A stretch of DNA of 29,032 nucleotides. Source: CAVRZY01 sp963725415. GTDB taxonomy: Bacteria > Acidobacteriota > Terriglobia > Bryobacterales > Bryobacteraceae. Every line of letters starts with the position of its first letter. The first letter of the stretch is position 1. Location of the stretch: assembly GCA_963725415.1 (NCBI GenBank), contig CAVRZY010000111.1, forward strand, positions 1-29,032. The letters run 5' to 3'. Positions 1-8,320 of the stretch are shown here, piece by piece. The position numbers were made by a program, and so were the translations under genes. The notes beneath the pieces were generated by a model. The model was given only the letters and a program-made list of their open reading frames with translations. It had not been told where the DNA came from and searched no databases.

Positions 1-68
1 CCCACCGTATACTGAAATTGGAGTCATTACCAGCGCCCTTCCATCGGGAGGGTGGGTTAGTATCTCCG

Positions 69-97
69 GAGGGCATCGGCAAACGGTGCCCTCTTTT
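69..97 (+). terminator. Intrinsic terminator
   Basis: A 10-bp GC-rich stem (69-78 pairing with 84-93, one G-U pair) closes a GCAAA loop and is followed directly by TTTTC. This is a canonical rho-independent terminator reading rightward. It would end a transcript coming from left of the window, just before the NYN gene remnant. What it terminates is not visible. Confidence 0.75.
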
Positions 98-114
98 CGT
101 TCCAGGGGTGCTCG

Positions 115-637
115 GTGGGTAGGTGTGCGGTTCTGATTGACGGCGCTTATCTGAACAATGTTCTGGAACACGACTTTGGAAAGCTGCGCGTCGACATCGG
201 AAGGCTGGCAGCGAACTGGCCGGCCCCATGGAGAGACTGCGGACTTACTACTACCACTGCATGCCTCACACCAGTGAGCCGCCCACTCCAGAGGAGAAGC
301 AATGGTTCGCGGCAGTGGATTCGTTTATCTTTGCCCTGAAGAAACTGAGCAGACTTCAGGTCCGCCTGGGCAGCTCCAAAGAATCGGGAATCAATTCAGG
401 CAAAAGCGCGTCGATATCTGGATGGCAGTCGATCTGGTGCATCGTCCGATTAGTCCTTTGGAGTATCCGGTTCGGGGCAAAACGGGTACAGGCAACCAAT
501 TGCCCACTGCGCAATTGGACCCTGTCCCCGTTTTGCGCGTCGATACCAGAAAGCACTTATCGGACGCGATGACGCAGGATCTTATTGAGAAGATCAGACT
601 GCCTTCCTTGCCAAAGGCAGCTCCGCTCAGGCCCTGA
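115..637 (+). pseudogene. NYN-domain (PIN-like RNase) gene remnant, frameshifted and internally deleted
   Basis: Joined across three frames the product reads as an NYN-domain protein, a PIN-like nuclease fold thought to cleave RNA. The GTG start at 115 gives VLIDGAYLNN, the first strand with its acidic residue. After a one-base loss near 205 the frame gives RLRTYYYHC, and after another near 370 it gives RVDIWMAVDLVH, which holds a second conserved acidic position. The middle of the domain, where the family carries a conserved SDF-type acidic motif, is missing. A 58-bp palindrome at 478-535 sits there instead, followed by a plausible native tail (DAMTQDLIEKIRL). The stop (635-637) overlaps the ATG of the next gene, so the two were probably coupled. 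The frameshifts may be sequencing errors, but the missing core argues for a dead gene. Confidence 0.6.
478..535. repeat. REP-like imperfect palindrome inside the NYN remnant
   Basis: The outer arms CAAAACGGGTACAGG (478-492) and CCTGTCCCCGTTTTG (521-535) pair over 15 bp with one mismatch. The inner arms CCAATTGC (496-503) and GCAATTGG (511-518) pair perfectly around a 7-nt loop. The whole resembles short palindromic elements mobilised by Y1/REP-type transposases; no such transposase lies in the window. It replaces the core of the NYN domain. Confidence 0.65.
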
Positions 638-1395
638 TGAGCACACGCCGCGAGACGCTTCAGCTTCTGTTGGCCGGCATGGCGCAGGCCCAGGGCGTGG
701 TGCGCGAGAGACCGCCCCGAAAACCCTACGTGGTCTTCCTTTCCGGAGAGACCGAGTACAACTCGGAAGCCACCCTGCCCCGGATCGCCCAGGAACTGGA
801 ATCGAAGCACGGCATGCGGTGCACCGTTGTGGTGGCCTCGGGCAAGGCCGACCTGCCCGGCCTGGAGGCACTCGAAGACGCCGACCTGGCGGTTGCTTAC
901 CTGATCTCCCTGACGCTGCCTGCCAGCCAGCTCAACCAGATCAAGGCCTACCTGGACGCCGACAAGCCGCTGGTTGGGCTGCGCACCAGCATTCAGGCCT
1001 TCGATAACTGGAAGGAATTCGGCGAGCAGGTGCTCGGCGCGCCCTGGCACTATGACTACGGCTCCACCTCCAGCACTGATGTGAAGGTGATCCCCGAGGC
1101 TGCGGGCTATTCTATCCTGCGGGGCGTCGCCAGCGAGTTTCACTGCCGCTCCTGGCTCTACCACGTTCTGCCGCTGCCTACCTCCGTAAGCCCGCTGTTG
1201 GTGGGAGTATCCGTCGGCGAGAGCAAGCGGCCGGACCGTGTCCCGAACCCGGTGGCCTGGACCAAGACGTACAAAGGCGGTCGTGTTTTTTACACCTCGC
1301 TCGGGCATCCCGAGGATTTCCAGGTCGAACCCTTCCGCAAGCTGCTCATCAATGCCATCTACTGGGCGCTCGGCAAGACGCCGCCGGCTCCCTGA
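637..1395 (+). CDS. ThuA-like domain protein
   Basis: A 252-residue protein of the ThuA-like fold, related to class I glutamine amidotransferases. Members are often called trehalose-utilisation-like and are abundant in Acidobacteriota and Planctomycetota near sugar-degradation genes; the biochemical role is not settled. Visible features are a twin-arginine-like but short N-terminus (STRRETLQLLLAG), the first strand YVVFLSGETEYNSE at about 31-44, an ADLAVAYL segment, a KPLVGLRTS stretch (nucleophile-elbow position, but without the amidotransferase Cys), and the typical end GGRVFYTSLGHPEDF near 217-231. The ATG at 637 overlaps the upstream stop (TGATG). The frame is intact, unlike its neighbours on both sides. 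I am confident of the fold but not of the substrate. Confidence 0.8.
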   Translation: MSTRRETLQLLLAGMAQAQGVVRERPPRKPYVVFLSGETEYNSEATLPRIAQELESKHGMRCTVVVASGKADLPGLEALEDADLAVAYLISLTLPASQLNQIKAYLDADKPLVGLRTSIQAFDNWKEFGEQVLGAPWHYDYGSTSSTDVKVIPEAAGYSILRGVASEFHCRSWLYHVLPLPTSVSPLLVGVSVGESKRPDRVPNPVAWTKTYKGGRVFYTSLGHPEDFQVEPFRKLLINAIYWALGKTPPAP

Positions 1396-1486
1396 TTCGG
1401 TATCCTGGTAGACTGATCGGTCTTCCGCGTGTCGGATTACAGGCGTTGGGCAGCGTCGTCTCCCAAAATGCCGCAGTAGGCTTGAC

Positions 1487-2611
1487 ATGGCTTCACTGAA
1501 ACGAAGGCTTGAGCTTGTGAGGGGTCTTCTCGACGGCGGGGCCGCTTACACCGGGCCCCATTGGGTCGTGCTGGACCTTACGCGCCGCTGCAACACTGTC
1601 TGCCGGGCTGCTTCTTTCATTGCATCCAGCCGCGCCAGCCTTCACCCGGCGATCACCAGGTGCAGGACCTCTCCCAGAACTGGTCCGGAAGAGTGCGCGG
1701 ACTCCCCGAACTGGGCACCCGCGAGATCGTTTTTGCAGGCGAGGGAGAGACGTTTCTGCATCCCCAGGTCTTCGATTTCGTCGGGGCCTTCAAGCCCGGT
1801 TTCCAGGTCCAGGCCTTCACCAACGGCACCCTGACCGATCCAACCGTGGCCTTCCGAATCGTGGAAAGCAAGCTCGACGTTCTCCACGTAACGTTGTGGG
1901 CCACCAATCCAACCGAGCACGCGGAGCGGCACCCCGGCATCAACCCCACCTTCTTCCACAAGAGGACCGAGGGCTTGAAACTGGTCACTCAGGCCAAGCG
2001 ACAGTTGGGCACACGGGTTCCCTTGCTCAATCTCCAAGTGCCCCTTCACCGAAGCAACTTCAGGAACATCAACGAACGGGTTGAACTGGCTCTGGCCGGC
2101 GGGTGCGACGAGGTGACCTTTGGGTATTTCCGCGATTGGGGCGGGGAGTTCGAGCATCTGGGACTACTGCCGGAGGACACAGAAGCCATCCTCCCCGGCC
2201 TGATGGCAGTCAAGAGGATTCTGGAAGCGCATGGCGTGCGCCACAATGTCGGTGACTACTTGGACCGTGTGCGATTAGGCCCCGAGGTGGGCGCCGGCCA
2301 CCCCGCTACGCCGGTTGGTACACCTGCTGTGTGAAGGCGGATGGTACTGTTCTGGCTTGCAGCCATTGTCACCTAGCGATGGGTAACCTCAACCAGCGGA
2401 GTTTCGCCCGAAGATGGGACGGCCCTGAGTACCGGGAGTTCCGCCGGCGCAGCTCGAATCCCGACACCCTGGCCGGGCTGGGTCAGGTCTGCAATTGCGC
2501 CAATTGCTGCAATACGAGGGAAAGCCTCCGTGTCCACCGCCTCTTCCGGTGGCTCGCCCCGCTGGTTCCCCGAACGAGGAATCGGAAGGCAGGTACGAGC
2601 CCGCGAAATGA
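1487..2611 (+). pseudogene. Radical SAM/SPASM protein, first of a coupled pair (three frameshifts)
   Basis: The product is a radical SAM enzyme that would bind a 4Fe-4S cluster and cleave S-adenosylmethionine. The ATG at 1487 leads to LDLTRRCNTVC. One C is missing near 1602; restoring it gives the CX3CX2C cluster motif CNTVCPGC followed by FFHC. The second frame then carries REIVFAGEGETFLHPQ and the rest of the partial TIM barrel. Another one-base loss near 2305 is followed by GWYTCCVKADGTVLACSHC, then CNCANCC, a SPASM/twitch-type auxiliary cluster domain. A third loss near 2575 would give the end EESEGRYEPAK and a TGA at 2609-2611 that overlaps the next ATG as ATGA. All breaks are single-base deletions, so the gene may be whole in the organism. 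The substrate is unknown, and no short peptide precursor was seen nearby. Confidence 0.7.
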
Positions 2612-3713
2612 TCTCGAAGCTGTCCGAGGCCGTCCGCGACCTGATCACCCGCAAGGTCTCCTTCGAGCTTATCTTATCCCCCTCCACTTCGAGGGCCTGC
2701 CGTTGAAGAAGGTCGCCAACGGGATCCTCACCGAAGGCTCGGTGTCCTTCAAACCCACCATGCCGTGGGGCATGCCCACTGTCCTCCAGCTGAGGCCGAC
2801 CAGCCGGTGCAACCTGCACTGCCGCGTCTGCCCCGTTGGCATGGGCCTCGACCGCCCGACTGGCGACATGGATCTCCCTCTGTTCCAGCGCATCATCGAC
2901 GAACTCGGCGAGTATCTCCTGCTGATCATGTTCTGGGACTGGGGCGAGCCTTTCCTCAACCCGCACGCTTACGAAATGATCCGCTACGCCCGCTGCGCCG
3001 GCATCAAGGTCGTGTGCAGCACCAACGGGCACGTTTTGCCTCTGGCAGCCACGCTCGCGAGGTGGTCGAATCCGGCCTGGACGTGCTGGTCTTTTCGGTG
3101 GATGGCATCACCCAGGAGACCTACCAGCGCTTCCGCGCCGCCGGCCGCCTCGAGGCGGTCCTCGAGGGCATCCGGAAGGTGGTAGCCGAGAAGCGTCGCC
3201 TGAACTCCCGGACCCCACTGGTGAACTTCCGATTCATCGTCATGAAGTACGGGGAGCAGGAGATTCCGCAGTTGACCGAGTTTGCCCGCTCCCTGGGAGT
3301 CGATGCGCTCACTCTGCGAAAGTTCTATTCCGTTCCCGACCACCGGCGTGGCGGCGTCCCTCAGGAAAGTGCCTTCATCCCCAGCCAGCCCAGATACCAG
3401 TTGCCGAACTTTCTCCGGAGGACCTGGAGCCCGTTCGCGTGGCCAGTAACCCCTGCAAGAACCTTTGGAATTGCCCCGCCATCCACTGGGACGGAACCGT
3501 TTGCTCCTGCTTCATGGACTGGAACGAGGAGCGTCCCTGGGCCGCTTACGAGAGCAGAGCTTCAGAGAGATCTGGCGGGGCGAGGCCTACCGGAAGCTCC
3601 GGCGGGATTTCCGCAAGCGCTGGCAGGAACTCCTCCTGTGCGGCGAGTGCCCCTCCGGCTTCAAGGGCGGCGACGTGGGCCGGGAGAGCAATGCCGAGGC
3701 GCTGTTCTTCTAA
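2608..3713 (+). pseudogene. Radical SAM/SPASM protein, second of a coupled pair (four frameshifts)
   Basis: The ATG at 2608 starts MISKLSEAVRDLITRKVSFEL. After a one-base loss near 2675 the frame carries VLQLRPTSRCNLHCRVCP, the CX3CX2C cluster motif, then MFWDWGEPFLNP, the second conserved block. Further single-base losses near 3045, 3430 and 3540 are needed to read VLVFSVDGITQETYQRFR, then NPCKNLWNCPAIHWDGTVCSC, then LLCGECPSGF. The last two blocks supply SPASM-type cysteines for auxiliary clusters. The start overlaps the stop of the upstream radical SAM gene, so the two are probably co-translated and may act on one substrate or in sequence. Nothing in the window identifies that substrate. 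The gene could be intact if the indels are assembly errors. Confidence 0.7.
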
Positions 3714-3776
3714 GCGCGTATCCCCGAAGACGACAAACCGGAATGGCGCGGGGCCGGCTGGAGGGTGAGAGCAGGT

Positions 3777-4828
3777 TCAATAGAGCAGGTTGGCCCCGAA
3801 GTTGGGGATACCGCCGCCGCGAACCGTCGCCTTCCACTGGTCCAGCTTGCCTCGGTCCATCTTCCAGAACTGGCCGCACAGCTTGAAGTATTGGATGACC
3901 GCGTCGCGTTCCCCTTTCTGAAGTAGTTCCAGCGCCAGGGCCATGTTGGGGCCGAAGGATTTGATCTGCGGGGAGCCGGGAGTCTTGCCGGCGGCCAGAA
4001 GATGTTCCTTGGCCTTTTCGAGATCTCCACTCCGCACGGCGAGCCGCCCGAGGACCAAGTTGCCGTGGTGGATCGCATTGCCGTAGTTGAAGTTCTTGGG
4101 AAACTGCGGGGCCATCTCCAGCAACTCCGTGGCATAGCCCCGGGCCTTCCCTGGGTCGCCAGCGTCGAGCGCCATCTTGGCCAGGTCTGCCAGCAAGTAA
4201 AACCGCTCCTCCGGTCTGGTGGCCAGCTTGGCTGCCGACTCCATTTGCTCGAATGCCTTTCTTGCGAGTGCCGCCCTGCCGGCTTCGTCCTTCGCCCGGC
4301 GCGCCTGCATCTGGTAGTTGCGCGCCAGATTTCTGGCCACATCCGCGTCCTTGGGATCCGCCTTGAGGCGCGCTCAAGCAGGCTTGCCGCAAACTCATTC
4401 TCAGTCAGAGTAAAGAAGTGGGCGGCGTTGGTTAACAACGCCGAACTCGCCTCCGGCTTTGCAGCCTCCTTCCGCCAGGCTGCCGCCGCTTGCACATGGC
4501 CTTCGGGATCGGCCAAGCTGCCGCCGACGAGGTCAACGCGGGCTTCCGGGGCGCCCGCAAGGCGGTCTTCCGGGTGGTGTTCGATCAGCCAGAGAATATG
4601 CCTCCGGCGCGCCTCCTTCACCTTCTCCGGCGCCATGTCGCGCAGCCCGTTGCGGAAGTAATAAGCAAGCAGAGTGGTATGAGCGGTGGTGTCGTCGGGA
4701 TTCTTCTGGAGCGAATCCTCGAGTCGCTGTGCTTCCGCCAGGCTGAGGTCGCGTCCGGCAGGCGGCTGGGCGAGGGCAAACAACGGCACGAACAGGAGAG
4801 CGATGCGGCACATCTGAGCCTGCTTCAA
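3777..4828 (-). CDS. Secreted TPR-like repeat protein (one frameshift)
   Basis: Start to end this reads as an exported alpha-helical repeat protein of about 350 residues. A TTG at 4828 or an ATG at 4813 begins a signal peptide (MCRIALLFVPLFALAQ). Helical repeats follow, such as NPDDTTAHTTLLAYYFRNG. Near 4361-4377 one base is missing; the restored reading is LLERALKADPKDADVARNLARN. The second frame continues with TPR-like helices (AFEQMESAAKLATRPEERFYLLADLAKMAL, GDPGKARGYATELLEMAPQFP in pieces) to a TGA at 3777. Such proteins usually scaffold protein contacts in the periplasm. It converges with the radical SAM pair and begins only 5 bp from the 3' end of the group II intron, which therefore lies in its leader. 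Confidence 0.65.
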
Positions 4829-4832
4829 GCCG

Positions 4833-4906
4833 GTCGCGGTAGGGATGCCAATTGCTCAGCACCCCCCGCACAGATCCGTACGGGCGCTCATTAGCGCATA
4901 CGGCTC
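4833..4906 (-). ncRNA. Group II intron domains V and VI
   Basis: Domain V is 4873-4906: GAGCCGTATGCGCT pairs back with AGCGCCCGTACGGATC around a short AATG loop, with the AGC catalytic triad at the 5' base and the two-nucleotide bulge on the 3' arm. Domain VI follows after a 2-nt linker: GCGG pairs with CCGC, a single A bulges out next to it, and GGGG pairs with UCCC above. The maturase reading frame runs through domain V and stops inside domain VI. Confidence 0.8.
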
Positions 4907-6469
4907 TTGTCTAGGATAGCTCACGGCAAAGCGACACTCAGGATACGGGTGGAGCACACGCGGTTGGGGAATCCAGCGCACCGCCAAGCGGTGCATGCGG
5001 GTCCAAGGAACTCGGTGCGTCTGGCTGCGGTCCAACAGGGTCCTTCGCCAGAGCCGAGTCACCCGCTCCCGAAACACACCCAGGCTGTCAAGGTTTCCCG
5101 GTACCGCGTGATAGTTGAAGTAGCCTTGCACGACCGACTTGAGCCACTCTCCCGTTTGCGCCACCGGGTCGTGCATCCGCGCGCGGAGTTGCCGCTTGAT
5201 TTGCTCCAGCTTGGCTCGCAGGCGCTTGCCCACCGTCTTGCGCTTCACCGTGAAGTACCCCTTCTGGGTCTTCCCGCTGATGTGCGTGAACCCCAGAAAG
5301 TCGAACGTCTCGGGCTTGCCTTCCCCTCTTCGTTTCCGGTCCTGTTCGGCGAACCGCCCGAACTCGATCCGGCGCGTCTTGTCCGGATGGAGTTCCAACC
5401 CAAACTTCCCCAGCCGTTTCCGGAGATCCTCCAGAAAACGGTCTGCTTCCGCCCGGTGTTGGAATCCTACAACGCTATCATCCGCATAACGGACGACGAT
5501 CACGTCTCCCTGGGCGCACTTCTTGCGCCAGGCCTCCACCCAGAGGTCGAAGACGTAGTGCAGATAGATATTGGCCAGCAGCGGTGAGATCACCGAACCT
5601 TGCGGCGTACCCATCTCGGCCTCCGACCACCGCCCATCCTCCATCACCCCGGCTTTCAGCCATTTCTGGATCAGCCGTAGGATCCGGGGATCGGCAACGC
5701 GGTGCTGGACGAATTTCATCATCCATCCATGATCGATATGATCGAAGAACCCACGGATGTCTGCGTCCAGCACACAGTTCACCCGCCTCCGCTTGAGCGC
5801 GACCGTCAGCGCATCCAGCGCTTGATGCTGGCTCCGCCCCGGTCGGAAACCATACGAGAAGCCTCGAAAGTCCTCCTCGTAAATCTGGTTGAGAATGGTG
5901 ACCACCGCCTGTTGGACAATCTTGTCTTCCAGCGCCGCGATTCCCAGCGGGCGTTGTCGCCCGTCGGCTTTCGGGATGTACACCCTTCTGGATGGCTTCG
6001 CTCGATACGCCCCGCGGTGTACCCGGCTGTGGAGATCGATCAGTCGATCTTCCAGCCCGGTTTCATACTCCTGCCACCCTATGCCGTCCACGCCGGGGGC
6101 TGCCTTTCGCTTCAGAGCGTAAAAGCTTGCCCGGAGCAATCCGACCGTCAAGTGGTGGAGCAAAGCGGTGAACTGCTGCTCCCTTCCCTCCTGCGCTGCT
6201 TTCCGTACACCCGCCAACCCCTGGGATACGCGAGCCCCGCTCTGTGTCGGGTGCGTGCCGGATTGATGAGTGTTCTCCTTGACCAGCGGCCTTCCCTCCT
6301 CACCCTCCGCCAACGGTGCCCCGTCTTTGTTCGAGTGATTCATTGGTACTATTCCGCTGTCCGACTCCTCAAGGACGTGCATGCGGGCCGTGTGGCTATC
6401 GCCTTCTCCCGCCGGCCTGCCGTCTACTTTCCCGACAGGCATCCCCGAGGTCTCCCGGTTCTCGTGCAC
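4856..6469 (-). CDS. ltrA: Group II intron reverse transcriptase/maturase
   Basis: A 537-residue intron-encoded protein that binds its intron RNA, helps splicing, and copies it into DNA. The reverse transcriptase domain runs from about 100 to 395: RPLGIAALEDKIVQQAVV (block 2 region), the FRGFSYGFRPGRS block at 201-213, the VLDADIRGFFDHID acidic block at 233-246, GTPQGSVISPLLANIYL near 287-303 and the catalytic YADD at 328-331. A group II maturase (thumb/X) region follows (about 440-510, WLKSVVQGYFNYHAVPGN). No HNH endonuclease domain is visible. The last 16 residues (EPYALMSARTDLCGGC) are encoded by domain V and the start of domain VI, so they are probably dispensable. The N-terminal 95 residues are low in conserved features; the ATG at 6469 was chosen as the family-like start, and a shorter protein from the ATG at residue 43 is possible. 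Confidence 0.9.
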   Translation of the reverse strand: MHENRETSGMPVGKVDGRPAGEGDSHTARMHVLEESDSGIVPMNHSNKDGAPLAEGEEGRPLVKENTHQSGTHPTQSGARVSQGLAGVRKAAQEGREQQFTALLHHLTVGLLRASFYALKRKAAPGVDGIGWQEYETGLEDRLIDLHSRVHRGAYRAKPSRRVYIPKADGRQRPLGIAALEDKIVQQAVVTILNQIYEEDFRGFSYGFRPGRSQHQALDALTVALKRRRVNCVLDADIRGFFDHIDHGWMMKFVQHRVADPRILRLIQKWLKAGVMEDGRWSEAEMGTPQGSVISPLLANIYLHYVFDLWVEAWRKKCAQGDVIVVRYADDSVVGFQHRAEADRFLEDLRKRLGKFGLELHPDKTRRIEFGRFAEQDRKRRGEGKPETFDFLGFTHISGKTQKGYFTVKRKTVGKRLRAKLEQIKRQLRARMHDPVAQTGEWLKSVVQGYFNYHAVPGNLDSLGVFRERVTRLWRRTLLDRSQTHRVPWTRMHRLAVRWIPQPRVLHPYPECRFAVSYPRQEPYALMSARTDLCGGC

Positions 6470-6743
6470 GAAGCTTCTAGGCGTGTCTGGGGTCTGCGAC
6501 TACGCAGGACTGACCGCCGGCTCGCGCTAGCGTCTTCGGTCATGTTGCCTTCCGCCAAATCCACAGCGTCGGCGCCCTGATTGCAATTTTTCGAAGCTCG
6601 ATACCCAGCCCACCTGTACCTCTGTTTACGCTTCGCCAGATACCTCGCGGTACCCAGCGCAAAACTCGAGGCCGAGCGGGTCGCTACCCCTTTCTCGTAA
6701 GACTCTTGCATTCTCTGCCTCGTGCCGGTTTATCCCGGCGCAC

Positions 6744-7187
6744 GGATTTCCATTTCGGGTTTCCCGCTGGCCAACAGTATACATCTGGCCGTCTCTCTTT
6801 GGAGGGTTTCTCCAGCGCGAGGCGCAACGCCTGAGAAGGTGTACTACTATAGCCCCGTTTCCTGGCGGCGCGGGAAGATTCCGTGTGTTAAGCGCTTGCG
6901 GTGTGGCTGGCCAATTGACGATCTGCTCATTGACGATTGATGATTTCAGTGTCCCGCGACGCCAGACACAGCAATTGTGAATCGGCAATCCCGCAATCGT
7001 CAATTTCCTCGGCACGGCCGGTCTCAGAGCAGACGCCGCTCGCTGGGGTGTTTGGTGGCGGCTATGCCGCGATATGAAAAGATGCCAGGGCGGGTCGGGG
7101 ACCTGCCTCACCACGCTGGCAGGTTGTTAAGCTGGCGCAGGCCCCCGGCCTGCGTTGGTGCTTCGCGGAGAACAGAATCGCTCCCCT
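6744..7187. other. Gene-free stretch between intron and glycosyltransferase
   Basis: These 444 bases hold no credible gene. They contain a degenerate end of a MITE-like repeat at 6825-6842, direct copies of ATTGACGAT at 6914-6922 and 6929-6937 with an inverted AATCGTCAATT at 6995-7005, and the diverged MITE body at 7076-7158. The stretch looks like accumulated repeat debris. Confidence 0.55.
7076..7158. repeat. Diverged relative of the MITE-like element at 20417
   Basis: The sequence GATGCCAGGGCGGGTCGGGG and the following 60 bases match, with scattered mismatches, the reverse complement of the element at 20417-20568: the same order of TGCCAGGGC, GGTCGG-ACCT hairpin, CTGGCA-GTTGTT, TGGCGCAGG and CCTGCGTTG. 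The terminal inverted repeat is largely lost; a recognisable end (AACGCCTGAGAAGGTGT) lies at 6826-6842, 234 bases upstream, so the copy may be broken or two copies may be involved. Confidence 0.65.
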
Positions 7188-8228
7188 TTACCAACGCCTG
7201 GGCTGTTCAAGTCCTGTACAGCGTGTTGGCCTGGATCTCCAGCGTTCCCGCTTCACCAGCAGCGTTCGGAAGCTACGCTGAAGAGCGCGATGTCCGGCTT
7301 GGGGAAGCATTCCTGCCGAGACCAAAGCCGCTGCCAGCGACCACGCCCGGTGATCCCGCAGCAGGAACAGCGGCGCCTTTCTGAAAGCCTCAAACAGCAG
7401 TTTCCGAGCGGCACTGCAGTCGCCCTGCTCATAGTTGACGACAGCCAGAAAGCGGCGCCGGCTGGCTCTCCAGGAGTTCTCGACAGTTCGGAACTGCGAG
7501 GGCGCGAGCCGCCGCATTTTTTCCAGAACCAGAGCATGCGACTGCTCCAGCGCGCGCCAGTCCTTGGTCATCTGCCCCTGACGCCTGCGATAGAGGGTCA
7601 GGACGCGGGGGATGCCCCAGACATTGTTGGGTCGGAGCAGAGCCACGCGAACCCAGAAGTCGCTATCTGCCGCAGCTCCCAGAGTGGTGTCGAACGTCAC
7701 CCCCCCGCGCTCCAGCGCCTCCCGGCGGACCACCGCGGCGGAGCCATTGCCAATCACGTTCTCTATCAGCAGGTCACGGAAAGCAACGGGGCCCGCCTTC
7801 GCTCTCATGATGTGCCCCGTATCGTCCCCGGATTCTGTGATGATCCGCGAGGACGAGAATGTCAGATCGATGCCGGGACGGCTTTCGAGCACCCCTGCAT
7901 GCTCCGCTACCATCTCCGGCAACCAGACATCATCTCCATCCAGGAAGGCGATGTATCGGCCGGCAGCTAACCGCAGGCCTCGGTTGGTAGCTCGAAAGGG
8001 GCCCGCGTTAGCTTGCTCAACTACCAGCAGGCGCGGGTCGGTGATTCCACGCAATACTTCCCCCGTGCCGTCGGCCGACCCGTCGTTGATCACGATTACC
8101 TGGAGGTTGGTGAAGGTCTGGCCAAGAGCCGAATCCACAGCCTGACGGACGAACTCTGCCTGATTGTAAACGGGCATGACCACCGTGACGAGAGGCAGCT
8201 CCTGTCTCATCCCAGCCGGGATTTGCAT
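7188..8228 (-). CDS. Glycosyltransferase family 2
   Basis: A 346-residue GT-A-fold enzyme that would transfer a sugar from a nucleotide-activated donor at the cytoplasmic face of the membrane. Seen in order: VMPVYN at 17-22, VINDGSADGT at 46-55, NAGPFRATNRGL at 74-85, the DGDD metal/nucleotide motif at 97-100, and a FSSSRIITE segment. No membrane segment is evident. The ATG at 8228 was preferred; an ATG at 8210 is an alternative and keeps all motifs. It is transcribed away from the two glycosyltransferase genes at 8321 and 9298, sharing a 92-bp divergent promoter region with them. The acceptor and sugar cannot be told from sequence; a surface polysaccharide or glycolipid is the usual context. 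Confidence 0.88.
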   Translation of the reverse strand: MQIPAGMRQELPLVTVVMPVYNQAEFVRQAVDSALGQTFTNLQVIVINDGSADGTGEVLRGITDPRLLVVEQANAGPFRATNRGLRLAAGRYIAFLDGDDVWLPEMVAEHAGVLESRPGIDLTFSSSRIITESGDDTGHIMRAKAGPVAFRDLLIENVIGNGSAAVVRREALERGGVTFDTTLGAAADSDFWVRVALLRPNNVWGIPRVLTLYRRRQGQMTKDWRALEQSHALVLEKMRRLAPSQFRTVENSWRASRRRFLAVVNYEQGDCSAARKLLFEAFRKAPLFLLRDHRAWSLAAALVSAGMLPQAGHRALQRSFRTLLVKRERWRSRPTRCTGLEQPRRW

Positions 8229-8320
8229 CTTGGGTTCCCGGGAAGCCGTCAGTATACACCTGACCAGCTTCCCTCGAATAGCGCAATCCGCCGAAGCTGG
8301 TTTTGTTAGAAGCTCTAAGT

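Larger units (their letters stand above)
4833..6743 (-). mobile_element. Group II intron with encoded maturase
   Basis: A complete retrotransposing ribozyme of about 1,911 nt. On the minus strand it begins GTGCGCCGGG at 6743, matching the GUGYG start of group II introns. It carries a reverse transcriptase ORF and ends with a 34-nt domain V and a domain VI with a bulged A. The 3' end is placed after GCGAC at 4833, eight nucleotides from that branch-point A, which fits the family rule. The flanks are GGAAATCC on the 5' side and CGGCTTGAAG on the 3' side. Insertion is in the leader of the TPR-like gene, in the sense orientation, so splicing would restore that leader. Both termini and the ORF look intact, so it may be active. 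Confidence 0.85.

Noticed and set aside
391..1488. A 365-codon open frame on the minus strand opposite the ThuA-like gene
   Set aside because: It has no recognisable motif and is the GC-rich shadow of a well-supported gene on the plus strand.
6424..6711. Minus-strand ORF upstream of the maturase
   Set aside because: It lies in intron domain I and shows no protein motif.
6913..7005. Inverted AATTGACGAT / AATCGTCAATT pair
   Set aside because: The arms are short and 70 bases apart; it may be part of repeat debris but is not supported as an element on its own.
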